A stretch of 64,000 nucleotides of DNA from Smallanthus sonchifolius (Eukaryota; Streptophyta; Magnoliopsida; Asterales; Asteraceae). Below are positions 47,181-57,815 of the stretch, piece by piece (position 1 is the first letter of the stretch; every line of letters starts with the position of its first letter). Under the pieces are notes generated by a model. The model was not told the origin of the DNA, did no database searches, and was given only the letters and a program-made list of their open reading frames with translations. The stretch covers positions 85,220,007 through 85,284,006 of the forward strand of contig CM042027.1 in NCBI GenBank assembly GCA_023525975.1. The letters are read 5' to 3'. Position numbers and translations under genes: made by a program.

Positions 47181-47780
47181 ATAGATTCGTTCGAATTGAT
47201 GTATGCTTTTATCCAGTTTCAATTACGAATGTGCAATTTGTATGTGAATGACAGAGAAGCACGTTTAATATTATCTTTTACACAAGTTAGAAATTATTCC
47301 TTTGAGGATTGGTAAAGGAATTTGGTAACAGTTTGTGAATTGTGACATTTTTACAATCTAAGTTCAGTATGCTGTATATGTCCTATCTGTCATCATCTTC
47401 ATCTTTAATGTAAGCCTGTTGGACAGAGTTTGACTATAATTCTAATGAATATGTTGTGTGATTCCATACGTTAAGCCAGTAAGTTTGAAGTGACAGTTGA
47501 GTCTCTATCTGAATTAAATTTTATTGAATTCAAGTGTACTACAAGCCATGTGGAGGTTGTAGTTTGCGTTTAATATAATGACTTTCTTTTGGATTAATCT
47601 CATAATCAACAAATAATCCCTCTTGTTAAAGTGGAATCAATTGAAATTTGGGATTAGAAGGTTAAAATTGATGATAAAATCAAACAATTCATGGATTGCA
47701 TAAAGTTGTTTAGAATTTCAGTGTGGTTTTCTTGCACCAAACTAACAATTGCACCTTTTTTTTGTTAAATGAAATGCCAG

Positions 47781-48077
47781 TGAACGAACACGGTGGTTAT
47801 TAACAAGTGCTGCCTATGTTCATTTGAAACACTTAGATGTTTCTAAGTATACCAGAAATCTTGCACCTGCAAGTAGGGCTATATTACTCTCAGGACCTGC
47901 TGGTAAGTCATCTATCCCAGCACTCAAATGTTACAACTCAATTATTGCCTGATTAAACTTGATATGTTCTGTATGTTTATGTGTGAAGAATTTTATCATC
48001 AAAAGCTTGCTAAGGCTCTGTCACATGACTTTGAAGCAAAGCTGCTAATGGTAGACATTGTGAACTTTTCTATAAAG
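47781..48077 (+). pseudogene. Captured AAA-type ATPase exons
   Basis: Two exons with splice sites. 47,781-47,902 reads ERTRWLLTSAAYVHLKH..KYTRNLAPASRAILLSGPA and 47,989-48,077 reads EFYHQKLAKALSHDFEAKLLMVDIVNFSIK; phases match across the intron. This is the start of the ATPase domain of the plant AAA family typified by Arabidopsis At4g02480/At1g02890. The segment ends before Walker B, so no active ATPase is possible. The exons are open and close to family consensus, implying fairly recent capture. Confidence 0.8.
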
Positions 48078-48604
48078 GTATTTTGCCACAGATTTTGACT
48101 AGTTCTTTTTTCAAGCTCAGAATTTACTATGATGTACGTGTACTAATGTTTGGCATTATAGTCACTACAGATATATTCTTTTCCATATATTCTTCTGGCT
48201 ACAAGCTCTTCAGGCTCGGTTCATGTGTTCTTTCTTGGTTGGCTATAGATCAAAGCAGATGACTCCATAGTTTCATCAAATTTCAATAAAAATGAACATG
48301 ACGCAGGGGTAAATTAATAGGAGACTTTAATCTTCATGGAATAACTTCTCGAGGTATAATTGCAGCCTTTACTCTTAATTCCTTGTTCTAAATCAATATG
48401 ATACTTAAATAGATGCTACATGGATGTCTAAACCAAAAGCACAAATAACGTTAAATATATGCTACATGGATACATAGGGTATACACATGGTTAAGAGTGT
48501 TAAGGAACAAAAGAAGTTAAATTTTTTTCATGTTTAGATTTATATAAATTATTTTAAATTGAAGTCTCAAAAGTGTTACATATTTTATTACTGGTTGAAA
48601 ATAT

Positions 48605-48720
48605 TTATGTAATCATCAAGAAGTGAAATGGGAGGCGGATCTTGACTTGAAAGGGATTTACACCGAGATTAATTCTTTCGAAAAGCATATATTTAAATCT
48701 ATTTTGAAATTTTGGCAGGC
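48605..48720 (+). other. Possible captured exon, family unknown
   Basis: An open stretch reading EVKWEADLDLKGIYTEINS..KHIFKSILKFWQ between an AG (48,610 area) and a downstream GCAATG context. It is codon-like but unrecognised; the longer frame continuing to 48,823 turns hydrophobic and is intronic in character. Confidence 0.3.
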
Positions 48721-49063
48721 AATGTGCTATGGCCACATGTTTATCTTTGTAACATCAACATGTTTAATTTTCTTATACTATTATGTTTTTTCGTTGTGTT
48801 GCTTTTTCATTGCAAACCAGTAACAATGAGTGTTGCGAATCCACATATTGTTTGCATCTTTATACTCTCTTCTAGTTTGGGCCTTTTCACAACTTTTTGT
48901 TTATTAACTAATATTTCTTTATCTTGATTTTTTTTCCTTCACATTGTTGTCTAATATTATATATATCTAGATCATTTCCGTTAATTTCTTTATGACTTGT
49001 TTCAGGTGAAAGTTTCTTCATCCGTGATGATTTCTCCAAATGATTGAAAGGATTGTTTCTCCA

Positions 49064-49559
49064 AATATTGCTGATGAGACTGACCGAGAGGCGAGAGACA
49101 GGTCGTACCAAACAGATTTCACCTACTCCTATATATCAGTATTTATTCTCCTAATGGTGAGATATGTTAATTATGTTTTTATGACCATAAATTATCTTTT
49201 CTGCAGCTCTTGGTTATAACAAATTACTAATTTATTTCTCATATTTGACAGTTGTGAACTTGACCCCGATTGATCTCCCTGGTTTTACTAAAGTAGCTGT
49301 TGGTGAGTTTACATCATCCATCTTGCTATTTCTGTTAATATTTCAGTGATCAAAATTTACATTCACACTTATATTATCTTTGTAGAGGGTTAGCCAGATA
49401 ACGTTGTGCAAGACATTCACACTTATTATTTATTTGTATCTAAATATTTTTTTTCGAGTCTTTGGTTTTTAATTAGTTAAATCTTAATACACAGGTGAGA
49501 GAACTTCTGGTGTTTTGACGAAGATTGATCTTATGGACCAGGGTACTGATGCAGTTGAT
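49064..49559 (+). pseudogene. Captured DRP1-type dynamin GTPase exons
   Basis: Four consecutive exon pieces of a plant dynamin-related protein 1 GTPase domain. ~49,064-49,156 reads IADETDRE.. (family: SDETDR). 49,252-49,302 reads VNLTPIDLPGFTKVAV, the G3 DxPG motif. 49,386-~49,420 reads EG-stop-PDNVVQDIH with a TAG in place of Gln. 49,495-49,559 reads GERTSGVLTKIDLMDQGTDAVD, the G4 TKxD motif. Introns keep GT..AG. The P-loop exon is missing. It is in the same orientation as the ATPase fragment and represents a second, unrelated source gene. Confidence 0.82.
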
Positions 49560-49679
49560 GTAAGCTAGCCTTCACTCTACAGTTTAAGTTTTCTGAGTCA
49601 AGCATATTTGGTTCTGTCCAATTGCTGATGATGTTAGGGTAAGCATTTTCAGATTGTAAGTTTTTATAGGCACTTAGTT

Positions 49680-49930
49680 CATTGGTTGCAGTTTAAGCAA
49701 GCTGAAGATACATCAACCAAGCTTAATCTGGGCGGTCTTCTTGTTATTGGTGCAAGGTAGTTTCTTTTCTAGCATTTTTAACGATTTCTCTATAGTTATT
49801 TTTGTATGACATAATTAACTTGCTTCCTGATTTTGGCCATTATCGTCCAGGTTCTTGGATTTTGGCTTCCACCTGTCTGCTATGTCGATGAGTTTTCTTC
49901 CTCTCCTTGTTAGTAGGCATGGTGATGAAA
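49680..49930 (+). other. Possible third captured fragment
   Basis: FKQAEDTSTKLNLGGLLVIGA (49,692-49,757, after an AG) and VLGFWLPPVCYVDEFSSSPC (~49,852-49,915) are open between plausible splice sites. I do not recognise the family. Confidence 0.25.
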
Positions 49931-50515
49931 TGGAAGAAAGGACAATCTCATAATTTGCTTAAATTTTTTTAGAGATCTCTTTGTTTGATTATTGGATATT
50001 ATGTTCAGAAATTTATGAATATGTATAGTAGTTTGAATATATATTTAACTTATTAGGTTTTTGATACATTTGAGTTGATTTGTATTTGAATATTTCTAGG
50101 AATTTAAATAGATTTATAAAGAATTTTAAAAAAGATTTTTTTTAATTATGTATCGGATTTGCGACAGCAAAATGGTCGCAAAATAAGGTGGTGCAAATCG
50201 GTGGCAAACTGAAGCGGTGGCAAATCGGTTGCAAAAGAAGGCGGTCACAAATCGGTAGCAAAAGAAGGCGGTGGCAAACTTAAGCGGTCGCAAATCGGTG
50301 GCAACTGAAGTGGTTGCAAAGCGGTGGCAAAAGAAGGCGGTTGCAAAATTTGCGAAGGTTTTTATCATCGCAAAGTCGGTCGCAAACTGTAATAGCGGTA
50401 GCAATTCGGTGGCAACAGGGCAATTGCGACGTGCATTTTTGCGACCACATTTTTAGTCGCAAAACGGTTGCAACGGTGGCAATTGCGACCGAAAATGCGG
50501 TCACAAATGCCCAGT

Positions 50516-51165
50516 TACCCAAAACTATTGACCGATTTACACCAAAGAACCGATTTGTTGCTACACTTGGACCCAATAAATTGTAGGCTAGCCGCTACCA
50601 TGCCATGTTTGGTGCTACTAGAAGAAAAGAAACACTAACACCCGAAAACATTTCCTGCTTCACTTTTCCTTCTCGTCGGTCACCAAGCCACCATTTGATA
50701 GCCCAAAGAACACTTTTAAAAAACAAGCAAACCCATGTAGAGAAGTCATATTCAAATTTCTAAAAAGTAGAGAAATCAAATCAAATCAAACCAAATCTAT
50801 CTCTAAGTGAACAAATATGCGAACTCAATAATAAAATCTAAACAATTAATAAAACTAATCAATTAACCCCTCTAACTATATAAGTATAGAACTATGACAA
50901 GACCGACCCAAACATTGACGCGTGGCCCATTTAAGTTGTGAACAAACTCGATTAATTTCAGCAACTACATTGAATTCATGATTTAACGTTAACCTTTGGC
51001 CGTAGACTTTTAATGCATGGCCCTATAAAGTAGTGTTTTATTAGACCATGTTTATATTAAGTTCATGAATATATTGCATGATAATATGAACTTTGGAATT
51101 AAGTTATTAAACTTCTACTCTCACCAATAGGCTAGGCGAAACTAGGATTAACTCTACGTTACTTT
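50516..51165. other. Upstream duplicated segment of copy C
   Basis: From ~50,985 the sequence parallels 24,540-24,720 upstream of copy A (e.g. tctactctcaccaataggct). No gene is seen. Confidence 0.5.
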
Positions 51166-51169
51166 GTTA

Positions 51170-51438
51170 GAGCATTCACAGCCCGTTTGATATAATTATA
51201 TGAGTGAGTTTTGTATATTTTAAAGAGTAGTTTAAAGTGGTTATGAGTGGAGGAAAGAGAAAAGATATAAGGTTTTTATAAATATAAGGATAAAAGTAGT
51301 GGTTTTTTGTATAATTATAAGGATAAAGATAAGGATAAGAAGAGAGAAAAGTAGAGATAAAATGTAGAAAAAATAGTGTTTTTTAGTGTAATTATAAGGA
51401 TAAGGATCCGAAATATAAAGAACGGGCTAGGAATGCTC
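51170..51438. mobile_element. Tourist-like MITE
   Basis: GAGCATTCACAGCCCG... to ...GGAATGCTC, flanked by TTA on both sides (51,167-51,169; 51,439-51,441). Same family as 26,649-26,945; both interiors contain 'gagtg...agtggttatgagtgga'. Confidence 0.8.
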
Positions 51439-51538
51439 TTATAAGTATACTTATCTTAAAGGCCTGTATAAGGAGTAAATGTTAATTTAGATTTCAAACT
51501 ACTCTTTCTTAAACATGCTTTTATATCTTGAGGTATTG

Positions 51539-51752
51539 CCAAAGGCATAATAACACAACGGTATCTTGGTGGTGTGATAAAGCTCAGTGACCATAAAGTC
51601 CTGGGTTTGAATCTCACAAAGGGGTTTTCCCAGAAAAATTGGGGTTCCTCCTGAATTGGTGACTTGATGTTGGAATATGATCAGGTGGTAACACTGGTGG
51701 CACGATGATACTCCAGTGGTCCGTCAGCGATCAAAATTTGTTGTTAAAAAAA
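51539..51752 (+). repeat. tRNA-derived SINE with 16-bp TSD
   Basis: A-box-like region at ~51,560-51,575, B-box GGGTTTGAATCTC at 51,603-51,615 and 3' end TTGTTGTTAAAAAAA. The perfect 16-bp duplication ATATCTTGAGGTATTG brackets it (51,523-51,538; 51,753-51,768), proof of target-primed insertion. Confidence 0.9.
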
Positions 51753-51798
51753 ATATCTTGAGGTATTGATTTCTAAAAAAAGGACAAAAATATCTATA

Positions 51799-52558
51799 TC
51801 TATACTATATAATAAATAAACATTTTTCATGCCACGTGTCGCCTCCATATTCAATCTCATAATTTTTTTCCGTCTCTCTCTCTTATTAAATACACATCTA
51901 TCTTTTAATAATATATTTTTAAATAAAATACTAATCTTTATATTAATAAATTTCCTACATATTTTAGTGAGTGTGTGTTTACATATTATATTGTATTCCA
52001 CGGGTTTATTCTAACCCATGTAAAACATGAGTTTTTTAAAAAAAAAAAAAATTTTTTTGAACAGCAATTTGGATAACTGACGGGTCACTAGACCACCCGA
52101 TTATTTCCATCACCCTTAGGAGGAAACCCACCATAGGTGAGAAAACCCCATTGGCCCAACTTATACATCCCCTATTTATTTTTTTGTCACAAGTGGGACT
52201 TGAACCCAAGACCTCTCCATTTTAGAGAAGTCTTGATATACACATCTGCCACTAGGTTAAGCTAGTGGTTGTAATAAATGATTCCAATAAATGTCATGTG
52301 TCATCATTATATTTTTTTCTCATTAAAATCTTGTAATTTTCCCTATTTAAAATAAGTTTGAATTTTAAAATTTAATTATCTTAATGCTTTTATTTTCAAA
52401 AAAAATAATGTAAAATTCGAATTCTAATTATTACTTAATTAAAGAAATAAAGAATTTTATTTTTTTGTTTTACACATTACTTTAAATTTTTTTAAACATT
52501 AATTTACTTTTATTTTTCTATTAAACAACACCATGTAATATATGTGTATATAATCTAG
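51799..52558 (+). mobile_element. Helitron with nested SINE
   Basis: 5' TCTATACTATATAATAAATA after A, CACGTGTCGCCTCC and 'ccgtctctctctctta' interior as at 15.3 kb; ends ATAATCTAG before T at 52,558 (or CCTAG at 52,571). A SINE is inserted at 52,053-52,270. Confidence 0.65.
52053..52270 (-). repeat. tRNA-derived SINE
   Basis: On the minus strand: A-box TAGCTTAACCTAGTGGC (from ~52,265), B-box GGTTCAAGTCCCA (52,212-52,200 area), body with AGGGGATGTATAAG, and 3' tail GCTGTTCAAAAAAA at 52,053. No duplication seen, possibly blurred by poly-A/T. Confidence 0.75.
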
Positions 52559-52913
52559 TGTTATAACCTAGTGTGAGAATATATGGTTAAAAAACCCTAT
52601 ATAGAAGAAGTAAACGATGTAAAAAATTAGCTTCAGTGTTTTGCAAGTAAATCTTGTTTAACCGAATTAATATTGAAATTAGAGTTTTGTCGGAATTTTA
52701 TACGAATTTCCGACACATTTTTTTGTCAGAAACTTTAGTAGGAAATCGAGCGGTTAGTAATGGAATAGATAAATGTTACATCGACGCCTACATACCAAAG
52801 CAACCCATAAACGTAATTACAAGATGAGTCGTTAATTTGCCCTAGAATCAATATAACTATTTCGTTACAACTTATAACCAATAATAATATGTCATAGTTG
52901 TCCTCATATAGAC

Positions 52914-55900
52914 TGTAATATCCAGTATTTTCAACCTAGTTTTTCCTAAACTTTGCACGGGTTATAAATTCAAAGCTTGAAATTTTATTAAAATTTTATT
53001 CTTAAATGATAAATATTGAATTTATTAATGTATATTTTAAAACAATAATGTGCGATATATATATATATATATATATATATATCTTATAAATAAAATGTGT
53101 TAAAAATTTCTAAGACTTTATAAGTTTGTAATTATATAAATTATATAATTTATAAACTTATTTTAAATACTAAAACTTATAATGGATCTTATAAATTATA
53201 TTATAAAATTTTAAAATAATAAAACTTATGAAACTTTAGAGGGATTTTATAAAAATAAAACATATTTATTTAGTTATAAAAGTCCAGGGACTAGATCGTC
53301 ATTTTTGAAACTTGGGTTACACAAAAATCGTATTTTGTACATAAAATGTTAAAACCACGAAACATCAGGGGCCTGCCTTGCCAAAGAACACAAACTCCCG
53401 AAACCCATTTCAGTCGCGAGTTCGAAACCCCGCAGCAACCGGTTCCCACCCCTTTTGCGCGAAATCGCGATTCCGTCCAAATTCAGTGTACCTCGAGTGT
53501 GCGACTGTAACCTAACTGTATTCAATGCTCAACATCGAGCCTAACAACGCGTATTTTGAATTCAAACTCGTTTAAGCCTACCCGTAAACTCCCCACCTAA
53601 CCGAGCATTAGATAATGAAATCGACTATAAAAACCTACTGGGACTCGTTAACGACACACCACTCAAGCTCCTTGAATTCTCAATTTCATCGTTCGAACCT
53701 GCAAGTGCTCGATTTGGGATCAGTGGACATCCGTACCTGTTTCGAACCCAGTCTCCCTCGTCTCGACTCCGATTTAGGTAATTCTTGTAACCATTGCTTT
53801 CGTATTCTTTCCAAGATCAAAAGCCCTCTGTCAATTCAAGAAGACAGAGGGAATTTCACCCGTATTTAAGGGAAATCGATTCTAGGGTTCAAATGGGAAT
53901 CTGGGATGGTTTGGGATTCTGTTAAGAAATTCTTTTTCCGTATATTAAACCACCGAGACCCGTAGGCGGGATGGTTAAGTGTGTGTGTATGTGTGTATGG
54001 TTAAGTTTTCGTTTTTCATTTTTTTTATGTTTTTTACTCAATGTTAAAATATCTAATAATTTTTATAAATTATATTAAACTGTTATAATTATAAAAATGA
54101 ATTTTTATTACAATTTTTGTATACAGGAACTATTTTAATTAATTAAACTTAGTTAAAACTTATAAAAAGATTAATCTTTAAAATAAAATTTTAATGCTTA
54201 AATACCATAAAAGAAATACTTTTTTTTATTAATTAGAAAAATAAATACTTATAAACTTGTGCAATTTATAAAAACTATATTTAATAAGTTCAAGACTTAT
54301 TTGTTTATTTATTTAGAAACAAGAAAATAAATAAACATTCCTATTTAAAACTAGAAAGCTATGAGTTTATAAACTTTATAAAGATAGAAAAATCGTTTAC
54401 TCATTTATTTAAAAACGTAATATTCTAAATTTATAAACCTTATAAATATTAAATGAGAAACTTTAAACATGTATAAACATGTAAACTTTGTGTAAATACT
54501 TTAAGAAACTCTATTATAAACTTATAAACTTTAAAGAATTTTAATTAAAAGTATAGACTTTATAAGAAATCATATTTTAAATAACTTATAGAAACTTGGC
54601 AATTATTTAAAATTTTAAACATTATTTATTACAAAGTAATTTGTAATATAGATCTAAATATTTGAAAGCCTAAACGATTTATATTTCTTACTTTCAATTA
54701 GATGATTATCTATTCTTAATAATGATGCAAATCTTGAAATGATTATTATAAAACCTTAATTATTATTCAAAAATAATAATTATCATTATATATTCTTTAA
54801 ATAATTATTATAATAATTATTTATTTCTTGAGTAAGCATTGTTAAAACTTCAATAATTATTTAGCCTTTAGTTTAACAAAATGTACAATTCCTTAGGAAA
54901 ACTATTTTAATCATTATTACCAATTGGGTGTAATAATTGAGAAACTTTAAATAATTATCTTACTAAATCATTCTAAGTTATAAACTTATTTAAACTTTGA
55001 TGCACAAGTCTTGAATCATACATTCAAAAACCTTTGTTTTAAACTTGATTTAAAACTTCATGAACACAATCAATTCCATCCCGTATTTGGAACCCTAGTC
55101 GAATCCCGAAATCCTAGATCCCTTGTCTTAGACTTTTTGCTTAAAACTTTAGACTTATATTCTTAGGCTTATTGTGAGGATATTCTCCCTCAAAGTCTTG
55201 CAAATACTTATCCGTGTCGGATACTCTTCATCAATCCAAGTGAGTATACTTAGCCCATTTTTCCTTTCTATGCTTTTGGGGTGAAACATGTTCAAAATTC
55301 TTAAACTTATACAATTCTTGTACAACTATAACTACGTGTTTATTCTTATGTTAAACTTGAGACTTGTATGCTTAGATTAAACTTAAAACTAGCACATTCA
55401 TTAACTTTGATCAAGCCTATAGTAACAATGATAGATCTATTGTATTTGACCAATCCACCTTGATTGATTGACCCCTTCGGGGGGGAGCCCTTGGTGATTG
55501 TTACTGAATTAAACTTTAAACTTGAGACTTATAAGGGTAACCTGCGGGTTATGCCTAAACTTGGTTGGAGGGTTGAAGTGCACAATGTTTAAGATACTTG
55601 TTTCTCATACTTACATTATAGAATGCATATATCATAGTGAATTGTAATTCTTTTCAAATCCTTGTTAAACTGTGTCAAAACCTTTGTATCTCACCAACTA
55701 TTTTGTAGTTGACAGATTCTTTCACATGTTTCAGGTACTACAACATGAGACTTTATTGTGATCACATAGGATGCTTGGACCTAGAATGCTTAATCAATTA
55801 GACTTGTATTCTTGTTATGTATTTGATTTATTCTTTGTATTGGAACCTTAGAGTTATTTAATAAAACTATTGAAACTTTAATAGTCAACCTTGTGCTATT

Positions 55901-55952
55901 GAACAACCGCGTCCGGCCCGACGTATAATCCGCCGTCGGTTGTGGTGTGACA
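52914..55952 (+). mobile_element. Solo LTR in the promoter of copy C
   Basis: TGTAATATCC... to ...GGTGTGACA (TG..CA), 3,039 bp, flanked by TAGAC (52,909-52,913) and TACAC (55,953-55,957), a 5-bp duplication with one mismatch. Inverted relative to the LTR at 30.5 kb. The 84-codon frame at 53,615-53,869 lies in its leader-like part (a TATAAAA at ~53,625 precedes it) and is not a gene. It separates 'gtcctcatata' from 'ggatctataagtttgaaatgtgc', which are close together upstream of copy A. Confidence 0.83.
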
Positions 55953-57168
55953 TACACAATAAAACTCCTAGACTTAAGGTGGATCTATAAGTTTGAAATG
56001 TGCAATTGTGCCTTTATGGCGCAAGGTACATGAGAACTATTATAAAGAACTTCAATAATATTAAACAATTGCTATTCGTTTCTATAAACAATTGCGATTC
56101 AACTTATATTAGCAATGGTTATTATAGGTGCCAATGCATTTTTGTTTATGAATTCTTTCTCATATCATGGCATGAGACGCAGTAATCTTCTAGGCACACC
56201 AGATGCTATGAGATTATCAAGAAAAAGGATGCTTCTTCTACAATGGTAAATGCTACCCGCGGTGTTGGTGTTATTAGAACTAATTTCTTGAACCCCAGGA
56301 TGATGCTCGACCAAAACAAAAACTATCAGTACACGGATCCAGATCTGGGTTTAGGTCGAATGCTTAAAGATGGTTTTGTATTCCGACAAAACTTTCATAT
56401 CAGATCGTATGAAGTTAGGTCGGACCAAAAAATTTATATGCAAACCCTTATGAATCTATTGCAGGTAATATATGTGGTAATTTTGTGATTTAACTGATAC
56501 TGCAATTGCGTGTGTGTATATGTATATCTATAAAAGTTGGCATGTGCATAGGAAACAAGCATTAATCATTTGAAGGCAATTGGAGTTTGGGGTGGTGGCT
56601 TAGGTTTAACACGAGAGATGTGTAAGAAGAACCTGATATGGGTGATGGCAAAGCTCCAAGTGGTAGTTGACCGTTATCCAATTTGGTACCACCCTTTATT
56701 CTCCAATTAAGTAGTCCATGTTTATGGAAATCAATATGCTACTACATGCGGGTTAATATAACACCGTGAAATCAAGACGACTTATTTAACAATCCAATGG
56801 AGCTTGCTTTTTTAAGCGGGTCTTATAACCTGATAAAACCGTGTTTTTACTAACACAACTGAAACACCCTAAACCATATACGTCTCATAGTTGACACAAA
56901 ACAAAAGATTTATAGTTTTTAAACTAGAAATCATTCAATTCATTACGGCGGAAGTCAACCATGCAAATTACACAATGAAATAAGACTTTCATAAAACATC
57001 TTCTATCCTTTCAAAAAAAAATAAAACATCTTCTATCATTGGAATGTCGGTCTTCATTTGCTGAGTAGCCTTCATTCCATGCATTCCAAGATCTTACATT
57101 TCTTCTTTAACCTGATGTGAATACTAAAAGTAAGATATACCGAGTGAGTTTTGTTGTTAGTTCATTGA

Positions 57169-57522
57169 CAATAACTTTCTTTCATTCATCATAGCTCGAT
57201 TATTAAAATAAAATAAGCTTTATCTTCATTACGTTTAAAAAAACATTACTGTCATTCAAAACTATGTGATTTCACAAAATGGAAATCCTTTCATTTACTT
57301 TCATTCGGTTAAAAACATTTTATTAGGAAAACGAGTTATGGTGTTCAATAACTTTCTTCCATTCATCGTAGCTCAATTATTAAAATAAAATAAGCTTTAA
57401 CTTTGTTACGTTTAAACAAACATTATTGTCATTCAAAACTATGTAATTTCACAAAATGGAAATCCTTTCATCTACTTTCATTCTGTTAAAAACTTTTTAT
57501 TAGGAAAAACGAGTTATGGTGT
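57169..57522. repeat. 177-base tandem duplication in intron 2 of copy C
   Basis: Two units (57,169-57,345 and 57,346-57,522), about 90% alike, each starting CAATAACTTTCTT and ending with ACGAGTTATGGTGTTC. Not present in copies A or B. Confidence 0.85.
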
Positions 57523-57636
57523 TCCACTATGTTCTTATCATTCATTCTTTCTCTATATTATCATCAAGTGAACCAACACTTAAATTATATCATCATAACA
57601 TAACTGGACCATTGTCCGAGGACAAGGTCCCATTAT

Positions 57637-57815
57637 GCTTGCACAAAGTAAGACTCATATGTTTTGCTTGCACAAGGCAAGACTCATCTGTTTTGCTTGC
57701 ACAAGTCAAGACTCATATGTTTGCTTGCACAAGGCAAGACTCCTCTGTTTTATTTGTTACAAAAACAAGACTCCTCTGTGCTTGTTATGAGAATAAGACA
57801 CCTATGTTTACTAAT
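57637..57815. repeat. 29-base minisatellite in intron 2 of copy C
   Basis: Six units of about 29 bases built on GCTTGCACAAGGCAAGACTC + TCATCTGTTTT; the first four are clear (57,637; 57,666; 57,695; 57,723), the last two degenerate. Open frames on the plus strand here (HKVRLICFACTRQDS.. type) are products of the repeat. Confidence 0.85.

Larger units (their letters stand above)
46502..50515. mobile_element. Pack-CACTA-like element carrying host gene exons
   Basis: The left end is a textbook CACTA terminus: CACTACTAGAAAACTAAG at 46,502, followed by repeated GCCACCG/GGTCG(T/C)AAA motifs to ~46,630. The right subterminal zone (50,155-50,510) is dense in GGTGGCAAA, GGTCGCAAA and GTTGCAAC motifs. 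The final inverted CACTA is lost or eroded near 50,515, so the right boundary is approximate and no TSD can be shown. Between the zones lie spliced fragments of at least two unrelated host genes, with no transposase. This fits a CACTA element that captured genomic DNA. Confidence 0.65.

Noticed and set aside
53615..53869. 84-codon frame MKSTIKTYWDS...
   Set aside because: Inside a solo LTR; a partly similar stretch in the inverted LTR at 32.6-32.9 kb does not conserve the reading frame.
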